Shown piece by piece: positions 50,566 to 58,323 of a stretch of DNA of 64,000 nucleotides. Source of the stretch: Fimenecus sp051881435 (lineage in GTDB: Bacteria > Bacillota > Clostridia > Oscillospirales > Acutalibacteraceae); assembly GCA_051881435.1 (NCBI GenBank), contig JBJEPW010000010.1, positions 91,536 to 155,535 of the forward strand, written 5' to 3'. The position numbers and the translations under genes were made by a program. Each line of letters opens with the position of its first letter. Position 1 is the first letter of the stretch. Below the pieces are notes generated by a model. That model was not told where the DNA came from, did no database searches, and saw nothing but the letters and a program-made list of their open reading frames with translations.

Positions 50566-53346
50566 TTACTTTTTTCTTAAAGCCGGCAACAGGGACAGTA
50601 TAATTGTCCACAATGCCTGATATATAATAATCTGCCAAACGCCCACCTGTGCAAGTCCCGACAAAAATGCAAGCAAAACAACAACGGCGGCGCCTATAAG
50701 AGCTTCTGCAAGCTGAACAATCCGTGTAATATTCACGAAATTATTTATTCCGAAGGCGGCATGAAGGGCGCTGAGCATAGTTTTTACAGTACCGTCGTGA
50801 ATAATATTGGCGTTTGTACGCTCGCTTACCCTGTTTTTAACCTTTTGGAACATTTCTCCCGCAACGGGATTTATTATCTTAACCACATCCGACGGAAGCC
50901 CGAATTCGTTTTCAATAAACTCCTCGGTTATATTTGCGTCGGAGGTTCTGAAAAATATTGTAAGTCCGTCCTTTTCAAGCTCACGCATATATTTTGCGGT
51001 AACTTCATTCGCTTTATAAACCACAACAAACATTGCTGAAATTTTACCCTCAATGGCAAGGTAAATAACATTTCTACCGTCTTTTTTGAACTTTTCTTCA
51101 AGCTCTGCGTCGGGTGTTTCAACATTATGGTGAATCAGCAACTCGCGGTTACCCACAAGGACGCGGTGGTTATGTATCCAACAGGAACAACCCAGCTTTT
51201 CCTCATAGGACAGCGACTCAACGGGGAACAGCAACTCTTTTTTGCCCACTATAACGCCGTCGAACACATCGGAAAGCACTCCGCCCGAGGCAATAATCAC
51301 AGACGCGGTATATTGAATAGCCTCGTCAATACGCATTTTGTGATAAAGCTTTATACCTTCAATATTACAGCCGCCGCTGACAAAGGCATCGCAGGCGTCA
51401 ATAACAACGCCGTTGGAATTAACTGCGTCCTCAACGGCACTGTAACCGTTAATCATTGTACCCTCTGCATTGAGTTTTTTGTTTGCCGCACGGAGATTGA
51501 CAGCCGACAAAAGCCCTGCCGCCGCAGGCAATCCCATAAGAATTACTCCCGCGAAGGTGCTTACTGCGGCAAAAAGGTTTTTAGATACAATGCCGTATGC
51601 CGCTCCTGCCAATACCGCCGCCGCGCAAATTGCGGGCACGGCAATTCTTATTAGTCTGCCCGTTACCTCATAGGCGCGTGAAATCGCAACGAAATTTGCA
51701 GGGAAATCTGTCTTTGCGGAATATTTTATATCGGGGTCGCCCAGCATAAGACCTCTTGCAATCTCATTTGCCGTTTCCTCGTCGTCTATATTCTCAACGC
51801 TGTAACAAAGCTTTTCTTCGTCGGAAACAAGAAGAAAATTATCATAATCATTTTTACATCTTACAAGCTCGCCCGCTGTTTTCAAAATCATGGGAATCAC
51901 CGCCGCGCCTGCAAGAATATGAGCGGTTGCCTCTACATTATCAGTAAAGGCAAAACCGACAGCGCACTGGATAAAACCTGCCAAAGCCGCCACGCAAACG
52001 ACTGTATCCATATCCACGGTTTTATTTTTCAAACCCTTAAAGGTATTGATAAAGCTTCTGAAATTGATAACGCACGCCGCAAGCAATAACACAAGCTGAA
52101 TTGCAACATATATATACTCATTGTTGTTGTAAAGCTCAAAATTCCCGTTATCTGCACCTGCCACCGCCGCAAGCAGAGCCATAATCCCGCATATGACGGA
52201 TAAAACAACCGTTTTGGTGACAAGCCCTCTTTTTTCGCCCGCGTATATTTTTTCAATTGCAGGTCTGTCCTTGGGGCCGAAATACTCACGGGCAACAGAA
52301 ACGCTCTGCCGCTCAAAGTGATTTTTCGAGTCTGTCTCCTCAACCTCCTGCTTAAAGAGCAAGCCGTTATTTACAAACTCATCAACAACATTTTTCCGGT
52401 TCCTTTTAAGCTCTGCCTCCGCCTGCTCTTCAGACTGCTGTAAAACAGGCTCCTCATCGTTAAAGCCCTCCAACACTATCTGGTTATCGGCAATATCTTC
52501 CGTGCCCGATGCTTTCGGCAAATCAAGGCGGGTTTTCTCCTGCTCCAGCTCATATTCGGCAGGGACAAGAGTAGGCAAGGGCTGAATCCCGTCCGTACTT
52601 GTTTTCAGTTCTTTGTTTTTCTTAATTACAACGCCGGGAGTTTCAATTGTCTTTTCCGGCATTGAAGCAATAACCTTGCGGTGCTCCTGTGTTTTTTCAA
52701 TATTCTGCACCGGCTTATTCATAAAATGCTTTCTGTATTTTTCCTCGCTCATTACGGGGGTTGAGAGAGGCTCTGCTTCGCCGGTTGTTGTTCTTGTTAC
52801 CTTATTTCCTAAATTATGAGGTATGGAGGGATTATATTCCCCGTGAATTTTAACCTCATTGAAAAGTCTTGTTTTTTCAATGGAAATCTGACCGCTGACG
52901 GACTTAACCTCCTCCGTCGCAGGTTGTTCGGGCATAGTTTCCGTTTCTTCCTCGCCGCCGATTTCCACGCCGTCTGCCGCAAGGCCTATCTGCCCGTCGT
53001 CATCAACAAGGAGACTCACATCGGCTTCACTCACCGCGTCCTCTGCAATTTCCTCCTCGGCGGTATCAAGAGAATTAAGCTTTGACAAATCAAGAGAAAA
53101 TCTCCCCTTATTCTCCCTCGCCGTATCTGAAAAAACGGGTTTCTCCGCTTCCTTTTTCACCGGGACGGGCTCCGCCTTTGCATTTGCTTCCGCGCCGGTT
53201 TCAGTCTTTACGTCCGATGAAATTTCCGCAATGAGCTTGTCGATTTCTTCAGCGCCGTATTCCGCAACAGGCTGTTCTGCGCCCTCATATGATTTTGCCG
53301 ACGCAAGTATTTCATCAATAAGCGAATCAGGTATTCTTTCTGCCAT
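50566..53346 (-). CDS. P-type-ATPase-derived membrane protein without catalytic motifs (926 aa)
   Basis: The first 360 residues are acidic, low-complexity and probably disordered. From about 376 on there are hydrophobic helices and the order of a P1B-type ATPase. VILMGLPAAAGLLSAVNLRAANKKL matches the CPC helix region, with GLP replacing CPC. VVIDACDAF (650-654) stands where VVFDKTGT should be: Asp650 is kept, K-T-G-T is lost. VGNRELLI matches the nucleotide-domain GNR motif. TSDAN replaces TGDN, and no GDGxND motif follows. The actuator TGE motif is also absent. It ends with two helices. Hydrolysis is unlikely; a scaffold or sensor role in the membrane is inferred. It lies between rlmB and an mgtC-like gene. 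Confidence 0.8.
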   Translation of the reverse strand: MAERIPDSLIDEILASAKSYEGAEQPVAEYGAEEIDKLIAEISSDVKTETGAEANAKAEPVPVKKEAEKPVFSDTARENKGRFSLDLSKLNSLDTAEEEIAEDAVSEADVSLLVDDDGQIGLAADGVEIGGEEETETMPEQPATEEVKSVSGQISIEKTRLFNEVKIHGEYNPSIPHNLGNKVTRTTTGEAEPLSTPVMSEEKYRKHFMNKPVQNIEKTQEHRKVIASMPEKTIETPGVVIKKNKELKTSTDGIQPLPTLVPAEYELEQEKTRLDLPKASGTEDIADNQIVLEGFNDEEPVLQQSEEQAEAELKRNRKNVVDEFVNNGLLFKQEVEETDSKNHFERQSVSVAREYFGPKDRPAIEKIYAGEKRGLVTKTVVLSVICGIMALLAAVAGADNGNFELYNNNEYIYVAIQLVLLLAACVINFRSFINTFKGLKNKTVDMDTVVCVAALAGFIQCAVGFAFTDNVEATAHILAGAAVIPMILKTAGELVRCKNDYDNFLLVSDEEKLCYSVENIDDEETANEIARGLMLGDPDIKYSAKTDFPANFVAISRAYEVTGRLIRIAVPAICAAAVLAGAAYGIVSKNLFAAVSTFAGVILMGLPAAAGLLSAVNLRAANKKLNAEGTMINGYSAVEDAVNSNGVVIDACDAFVSGGCNIEGIKLYHKMRIDEAIQYTASVIIASGGVLSDVFDGVIVGKKELLFPVESLSYEEKLGCSCWIHNHRVLVGNRELLIHHNVETPDAELEEKFKKDGRNVIYLAIEGKISAMFVVVYKANEVTAKYMRELEKDGLTIFFRTSDANITEEFIENEFGLPSDVVKIINPVAGEMFQKVKNRVSERTNANIIHDGTVKTMLSALHAAFGINNFVNITRIVQLAEALIGAAVVVLLAFLSGLAQVGVWQIIIYQALWTIILSLLPALRKK

Positions 53347-53381
53347 AATAAAATTCCCCCGAAAATTTATTATCCTTTGAA

Positions 53382-54131
53382 TTATCTCTTATATACAAAC
53401 TCGTACATCAGTATTCCGCCTGCAACCGATGCATTAAGCGAGTTTATCTGCCCTTTCATTTTAAGCGAAATTATAAAATCGCACTTTTCACGGACAATTC
53501 TGCTCATTCCGTCACCCTCGGAGCCGATTACAAGCACCGCCGCACCGTCAAGGTTAACGGAACGCACATCCTCGCCGTCCATATCCGCGCCGTAAATCCA
53601 CATACCCTTTTCTTTCAAATCGTCAAGAGTTGAGGCAAGGTTTGAAACACGGGCAACCTTCATATATTCAAGAGCCCCTGCGCTCGTTTTGCCCACTGTG
53701 TAATTAAGGGACGCGCTCCTGCGCTTGGGAATAATTATGCCGTGAACTCCCGCCGCCTCCGCTGTACGGATAATTGCGCCTAAATTATGAGGGTCCTCAA
53801 TTCCGTCGCACACCACAATAAAGGGCGGCTCTCCTCTTCTTTCAGCCTCGTCGAGAATGTCCTCAACGGTTGCGTATGAATGAGCCGCACAAATTGCGGC
53901 AACGCCCTGATGATTGCCGTGTCCGCACATAAAATCCAGCTTTTTACGGTCAACCTCTTTTATAACAGCGCCCTTTTCACGGCATTCACCGATAATTTTA
54001 CCCACAGAGCCGCTTTTTTCACCTCGCACAACAAAGAGAGTGTCAATCTCCCTGCCAGACTTTACAAGCTCCGTTACGGCGTTTCTGCCGATAATCAAAT
54101 CCTTTTGTTTTTCTTCGTTAAACTTATCCAT
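53382..54131 (-). CDS. rlmB: 23S rRNA (guanosine-2251-2'-O)-methyltransferase
   Basis: A 249-residue SpoU/TrmH-family enzyme. N-terminal substrate-binding domain (IIGRNAVTELVKSGREIDTLFV), then the trefoil-knot domain with motifs 1-3: DGIEDPHNLGAIIRTAEAAG, VLVIGSEGDGMSRIVREKCD and ISLKMKGQINSLNASVAGGI. The RlmB target is inferred from overall similarity. The ATG at 54131 has GGAG upstream. First gene of its run, with its own promoter. Confidence 0.93.
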   Translation of the reverse strand: MDKFNEEKQKDLIIGRNAVTELVKSGREIDTLFVVRGEKSGSVGKIIGECREKGAVIKEVDRKKLDFMCGHGNHQGVAAICAAHSYATVEDILDEAERRGEPPFIVVCDGIEDPHNLGAIIRTAEAAGVHGIIIPKRRSASLNYTVGKTSAGALEYMKVARVSNLASTLDDLKEKGMWIYGADMDGEDVRSVNLDGAAVLVIGSEGDGMSRIVREKCDFIISLKMKGQINSLNASVAGGILMYEFVYKR

Positions 54132-54178
54132 TTTTTCTCCGTTCAAGGCATAATTACAGATGATATTTTTAATAATTT

Positions 54179-54207
54179 ATTATAACAGATAATGCGTGAT
54201 ATTACAA
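54179..54207 (-). promoter_or_regulatory. Sigma-A promoter of the rlmB-rsmI operon
   Basis: TTGTAA (54202-54207), 17-base spacer, TATAAT (54179-54184) on the minus strand, about 50 bases before rlmB. Confidence 0.75.
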
Positions 54208-54412
54208 GCGGTTTTTAACAATATATTGTGCCGAAGCACCGTGTTTTTGAATGTTTTCCGTAACATTTTGTGCCGTAAAAGAAATAATGGGCAGTCAGGG
54301 CGATTGTATTGCCCCGTCATTCTCAACTTGCCAATAAAAAAACACTATGGCATTTTCAAATTTGAAATGTCACAGTGGGTTATATGTGTTAATTGGGAGT
54401 TGTATTTACACG

Positions 54413-54437
54413 GTAGGGCGGGGGCTTGCTCCCGCCG
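54413..54437. repeat. GTAGGGCGGG...CCCGCCG palindrome
   Basis: GC-rich palindrome resembling the GGGCGGGC...GCCCGCCC family at 11633, 55763 and 58191, downstream of the phosphatidyltransferase gene. Confidence 0.65.
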
Positions 54438-54481
54438 TTGAGATACCCTACAAAAATGTTATTTGTTTTGATATGATTTTA

Positions 54482-54976
54482 CTAAACAATTTCCCGTCCT
54501 GTTCTGATAAAATATCCTTCTTGAATTGCCGAAACTGTTGCTACGGAACACATTATTACAGCACTGTACTTTAATTCAATGAAATGCAGTGTCATAGGCA
54601 ACAAAAACAGCAAAATACCTGTAATTTTATTCATAAGGGTATGTTCAACAATGAATCTTTTCTTGCAAACAAACCCCCATATTACATTGCTGATTTTAAT
54701 GATTGCAATCGCAATAATCCATATCCACAGCCAACTCGGTATATGCGTCACAGGTAATATTTTTACCAAAGCTGCTGCAATAAATATAAAATCGGCGACT
54801 GTATCCAATCTTGCTCCAAACTTGCTTTCAGTATTTGTTTTCCTTGCAACAGTTCCGTCAATCATATCGGTCAATCCACAGAGCAGATACATAATATAAA
54901 ACCGAACAGAAAATGCAGGGCTAAACAACATCAATATGCTACACAAAATCCGACAGCTTGTAATTATGTTTGCCAT
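54482..54976 (-). CDS. CDP-alcohol phosphatidyltransferase
   Basis: A 164-residue integral membrane enzyme with about five helices. The family signature D-G-x2-A-R-x8-G-x3-D-x3-D is present: DGTVARKTNTESKFGARLDTVAD (around residues 40-62). It links a CDP-activated lipid to an alcohol head group; glycerol-phosphate (PgsA-like) is possible, but the protein is short and the acceptor cannot be told. AAAGGAG precedes the start. It follows a GNAT gene on the same strand by 17 bases. Confidence 0.88.
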   Translation of the reverse strand: MANIITSCRILCSILMLFSPAFSVRFYIMYLLCGLTDMIDGTVARKTNTESKFGARLDTVADFIFIAAALVKILPVTHIPSWLWIWIIAIAIIKISNVIWGFVCKKRFIVEHTLMNKITGILLFLLPMTLHFIELKYSAVIMCSVATVSAIQEGYFIRTGREIV

Positions 54977-54993
54977 ATAGGTTCTCCTTTAAA

Positions 54994-55446
54994 TTACAAT
55001 TTACGGTTCAAGACAAATTCCTGAACCGGACTGCCAAATTCTTCTGTCAGCTTCCCTTCCGTAAAACCTAAATGCTTGTAGAACGCTCTTGCAGCCATTC
55101 CTTCCGATGAACCTTCACGATATGTTGTGACAACAACATCTTTTTGAGGATTCAAAAATCGGAGCATATAGGTTACCATTTTTTCAGCAATATGTTGTCT
55201 GCGATAATCGGAGTCAACAGCCAAAAAACATATCATATTATTATCTTTTGAGAATAATAGCGAGCCGACAATCCTGTTTTTGGTTTTCGCACATATTGCC
55301 GAATTTTTGCTTATAAAATCCAAAACTGTGGTCCTGTGCTCGTGTAATGCTTCTTTGGTTTCAAGACCGGGGAAGCTATCCTTAACCTTATTTACAAGTT
55401 GCATCCAACCATCTATATCTTTAATTTCTGCAAGTTTAATATCCAT
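54994..55446 (-). CDS. GNAT-family N-acetyltransferase
   Basis: A 150-residue acetyltransferase. The acetyl-CoA loop is FLAVDSDYRRQHIAEKMVTYML (about residues 75-96), followed by ARAFYKHLGFTEGKL, the typical C-terminal fold. Acceptor unknown. GGAG precedes the ATG at 55446. First gene of a two-gene unit with the phosphatidyltransferase. Confidence 0.88.
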   Translation of the reverse strand: MDIKLAEIKDIDGWMQLVNKVKDSFPGLETKEALHEHRTTVLDFISKNSAICAKTKNRIVGSLLFSKDNNMICFLAVDSDYRRQHIAEKMVTYMLRFLNPQKDVVVTTYREGSSEGMAARAFYKHLGFTEGKLTEEFGSPVQEFVLNRKL

Positions 55447-55971
55447 TCAGTTTTCTCCAAGTACCGATTTGTCTGTTTAACTATAGTGTCATCGTAAGGG
55501 CGATTCGCTCTCCTCTCCATCTTGGAGGGGGCGAAAAAGATAGTTTTGTAGGGTGCGACGACCTGGTTGCACCGTTAATTCTACGAGATTTTTACGGGCT
55601 GTCGAGGTCGCCAGCCCCTACGATACCGCCGTTAGTTTTTATATGATTTTGCGGGACGATGAGGTCATCGTCCCCTACAAGTTAACTATAATTTTCAGCA
55701 TACTTGTAGGGGCGATTCACGAATCGCCCGTTCAATCACGCCGGAAAATTACATAATATTTTGCGGGCGGGCATGGAAACCCGCCCCTACAACCACGCCG
55801 TTGGTTTACTTGTGCTTGTCTCCCCTGAAAGGGGAGATGTCAACGGAGTTGACAGAGGGGTAATTTCTCGGGACGATGAAAGGCATCGTCCCCTACAAAA
55901 TGTTATTGGTTTTGTTATTATCTGCGGGCGATTCGTGAATCGCCCCTACTGTCCTTTATTTTTTAAACCGA
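55447..55971. repeat. Cluster of intergenic palindromic repeats
   Basis: About 520 bases with no gene but at least seven palindromes. In order: a GTAGGGTGCGACGACC unit (55548-55575); ACGGGCTGTCGAGG...CCAGCCCCTAC (55597-55621); GCGGGACGATGAGGTCATCGTCCC (55653-55677); GGGGCGATTCACGAATCGCCC (55706-55730); GCGGGCGGGCATGG...CCCGCCCCTAC (55763-55790); a CTCCCCTGAAAGGGGAG unit with a CAACGGAGTTG stem (55818-55860); GGGACGATGAAAGGCATCGTCCC (55871-55897); GGGCGATTCGTGAATCGCCC (55924-55949). Most end or begin in a shared GTAGGGG/CCCCTAC. Different families are interleaved. Confidence 0.85.
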
Positions 55972-56679
55972 CTATTTGGTCAGTTCTTTTATTCTGTTTT
56001 CGTATGCTTTCTGCTCAAATTCAAGGGGAATATCTTTATAATCAGCATCTACAAGCTTTATAAGATACTCCGTAAATTGGGGATTAAGGGGCAAAATCGG
56101 ACCTGTGTGATATGTGGCAAAAAGATTGTTTTTGTGTATGCCTTCAAGGTCCGTTTCCTTATTCATCCCGCAGCCCTTTTTCATTTTCAAAAATGGGTAA
56201 GGCAACTCGCCGTAGCTGTGGCTCAAAAGATTTTTAAAGCCCGTTATCTCCATACCGCCAAAATCGCCCACACTGCAATCGTTATATCGAAGCCTTATAA
56301 ACTGCTTTGCGTAATATGGGAAGAAATTAAGACAATCGTGCTTTTCTCCTTTTGCATCTTCAATATACTCGCCGAAAAGTTCAAAGGCGTTTCCCGTTGC
56401 AAGTATCACTCCGCCCTTTTCAATACGGAGATTTATTGCGTCACGGTACTTTTTAAGCTGTTCAAGTTCAATAAGCTGATGCTTTTCCTGGCAGGGGGCG
56501 ATAATGAGAATATCCGTATTTCCGTTTACGAAATTCGGCTCGTCAAACAGTCCTGTTTTTATAATTTCAACCTCATACCCTGCCGCTTTCAGCTTTTTAT
56601 CAAGATAAAGGGCATTGCCTCTGTCGCCGTAAAGATTGTTAAATTCGGGATAAAGCTCTTCTATGACAAATTTTTTCAT
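55972..56679 (-). CDS. gatD: GatD-like amidotransferase subunit, catalytic Cys missing
   Basis: A 235-residue class I glutamine-amidotransferase-like protein partnering MurT, which together amidate D-Glu of lipid II to D-isoglutamine. N-terminal LYPEFNNLYGDRGNALYLDKKL and DILIIAPCQEKHQ fit the family. In S. aureus GatD the nucleophile is in TICGGYQFLG; the aligned stretch here is LATGNAFELFG, with Gly96 for Cys. The catalytic His region GTYLHGPIL reads ATYHTGPIL (His191 shifted by one). So glutamine hydrolysis is doubtful. Its ATG overlaps the murT end, so subunits are made together. Confidence 0.82.
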   Translation of the reverse strand: MKKFVIEELYPEFNNLYGDRGNALYLDKKLKAAGYEVEIIKTGLFDEPNFVNGNTDILIIAPCQEKHQLIELEQLKKYRDAINLRIEKGGVILATGNAFELFGEYIEDAKGEKHDCLNFFPYYAKQFIRLRYNDCSVGDFGGMEITGFKNLLSHSYGELPYPFLKMKKGCGMNKETDLEGIHKNNLFATYHTGPILPLNPQFTEYLIKLVDADYKDIPLEFEQKAYENRIKELTK

Positions 56680-56680
56680 A

Positions 56681-58057
56681 TTATTTATCCCCCTTTTCTT
56701 TTAATGCGGTTTTAATTTTATTCACAACGCTTGTGGCGTAAAGTTCAAAATATATTACCGTTTCACGACTCTTTGAAATATTCTCGCAAACATCTTTTGC
56801 CAGCTCGTCATAGCTTTCAAAAATGCGGAGTTTATCCGTTGGAATGCCTTTTATATCAAGGCATTGGGCTAAATCGTAGCACCTTGTGCCGCCGATATAA
56901 ACGGTTTTGATATTTTCGGACAAAAGGGGTGAAAAATCCGTATCGTAAAGCCATGAAATATCCTCATGACCGTGAATTTTATCGTTGGAATCGGTAATAA
57001 GCAATACAACATCTTTTTCAGTTTCGGTACTGCCGAGATATTTAAGGCTTTGTGAGCAGGAAATGGGATTTTGGTTTTTGGAAAGCATTGATGTTACCTT
57101 ACAGCCGCCGAAAACCGTTTCGTCAAAACGGCCTGTTTTTGCGGACAAATCCTCTATACTGCCGCTGATTGTTTCAATATCAATACCCATCAGCCTGCAA
57201 ACGGCACAAGCACCCGTAATGTTGAAAACATTGAAAAAGTTACCCTTGGGGAAGGGCAAAACAGCGCTTTCACCCTTGTTGCCGTTAAACACAAATGTAC
57301 CCTTGTCAAAATCCACATCGGAGGCATAAAATGCGCTTTGCGGCATCTTAAAGCCGCACTCGGGGCACACGGGAACGCCTATATGGTTATAGTGATAATA
57401 CTCATATTCAAGAGTATGACTGCATTTAGGACATGCTATAAGGTCACAAACCGTGTCCTCGCATTTTTCTGTGCTTCGGCTTGTCCTGTCAACGGAGAAA
57501 AACACACGGTTGCATTTGTTCTCTCCCAACAATCCCGAAATTCCGTCATTACCGTTAAGAACAAGAGTGGTTTTTTCGTCCAAATAATCGTTGATTTTAT
57601 CAAAAATAAAGCCGCTGTGACCGTTTCGCATAATGGAGTCACGGAAAAGATTTGTGCAAAGAATGTAATCGGGCACAAATTTTGTATATATAAACTGTGA
57701 TGAGCGTTCGTCGACCTCTAAAACGGCAACATCGGCGGTAACCTTACCCGAAAGTGTGCATTGAGTAACAAGGGCAGAAACAAGCCCCGGCGCCATATTG
57801 GAGCCTTTTGAGTTATTAACAACGGTTTTTCCGCTGTTTCTTATAATGTGCGTCAGCAGATTTGATGTGCCTGTTTTTCCGTTAGTGCCCGTTACGCAAA
57901 CGGTAGTTTCGGGCATTATAAATCTTGCCAGCGCGTCGGGGCAGATTTTAAGCATTATTATGCCCGGAGTGTTTGTGCCCCTTTTGAATATTTTATCCAG
58001 CAAAAATGCCGACACTTTGCCCACAATCACGGCAATTAAAAATCTCAATTTACCCAT
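56681..58057 (-). CDS. murT: MurT, lipid II isoglutaminyl synthase ligase subunit
   Basis: A 458-residue Mur-ligase-family protein. ATP-binding VTGTNGKTGTSN near residue 55, an inserted four-Cys zinc ribbon (CPKCSHTLEYEYYHYNHIGVPVCPECGF, around 210-240), and the C-terminal DUF1727 domain (ISCSQSLKYLGSTETEKDVVLLITDSNDKIHGHEDISWLYD). It phosphorylates the alpha-carboxyl of D-Glu in lipid II for amidation. It acts at the membrane on the cytoplasmic side. A consensus promoter lies directly upstream. Confidence 0.93.
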   Translation of the reverse strand: MGKLRFLIAVIVGKVSAFLLDKIFKRGTNTPGIIMLKICPDALARFIMPETTVCVTGTNGKTGTSNLLTHIIRNSGKTVVNNSKGSNMAPGLVSALVTQCTLSGKVTADVAVLEVDERSSQFIYTKFVPDYILCTNLFRDSIMRNGHSGFIFDKINDYLDEKTTLVLNGNDGISGLLGENKCNRVFFSVDRTSRSTEKCEDTVCDLIACPKCSHTLEYEYYHYNHIGVPVCPECGFKMPQSAFYASDVDFDKGTFVFNGNKGESAVLPFPKGNFFNVFNITGACAVCRLMGIDIETISGSIEDLSAKTGRFDETVFGGCKVTSMLSKNQNPISCSQSLKYLGSTETEKDVVLLITDSNDKIHGHEDISWLYDTDFSPLLSENIKTVYIGGTRCYDLAQCLDIKGIPTDKLRIFESYDELAKDVCENISKSRETVIYFELYATSVVNKIKTALKEKGDK

Positions 58058-58086
58058 TTCGCACCTCTGAAAGAAATTATATGATA

Positions 58087-58115
58087 ATTATAGTTTCAGC
58101 AGGGGTGAAAGTCAA
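58087..58115 (-). promoter_or_regulatory. Sigma-A promoter of murT-gatD
   Basis: TTGACT (58110-58115), 17-base spacer, TATAAT (58087-58092) on the minus strand, 30 bases before murT. Confidence 0.82.
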
Positions 58116-58125
58116 TAATAATCGC

Positions 58126-58161
58126 AAAAATACCCACGCGTGACGGCAAGGCGTGGGTATT
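58126..58161 (-). terminator. Terminator upstream of the murT promoter
   Basis: AATACCCACGC/GCGTGGGTATT hairpin with a five-base T-run on the minus strand; would stop read-through from hppA before murT. Confidence 0.75.
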
Positions 58162-58190
58162 CTCTCGCCGTAAAAATCGTGGTGAAATCT

Positions 58191-58217
58191 CGGGCGGGCA
58201 CAGAGACCCGCCCCTAC
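58191..58217. repeat. GGGCGGGCACAGAGACCCGCCC palindrome
   Basis: Member of the family found inside the transposase gene at 11633 and 11816; ends CCCCTAC. Confidence 0.85.
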
Positions 58218-58247
58218 AAGCAATACTATGAAAGTTTATGAGAATTT

Positions 58248-58273
58248 GTAGGAGGCGATTCACGAATCGTCCG
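58248..58273. repeat. GGCGATTCACGAATCGTCC palindrome
   Basis: Member of the GATTCGTGAATC family; starts GTAGGAGGCG. Confidence 0.8.
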
Positions 58274-58277
58274 TAAT

Positions 58278-58311
58278 CAAAAAAACGGGGAACAAATAAA
58301 TTGTTCCCCGT
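58278..58311 (-). terminator. Terminator of hppA
   Basis: ACGGGGAACA/TGTTCCCCGT hairpin followed by seven T on the minus strand, 12 bases after the hppA stop. Confidence 0.9.
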
Positions 58312-58323
58312 AAAAGGTATTTA

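Larger units (their letters stand above)
54132..54481. other. 350-base gap: rlmB promoter and one palindrome
   Basis: Holds the rlmB promoter at 54179-54207, a small CGGTGCTTCGGCACA hairpin near 54230 and a palindrome, GTAGGGCGGGGGC...GCTCCCGCCG, at 54413-54437. No gene is evident between. Confidence 0.7.

Noticed and set aside
55447..55971. CRISPR array
   Set aside because: The repeats are palindromic, of several families and unequally spaced; no constant repeat-spacer pattern and no cas genes.
56077..56715. 212-codon plus-strand frame opposite gatD
   Set aside because: Antisense shadow; hydrophobic Lys/Phe-rich translation typical of reverse-strand reading, no start signal.
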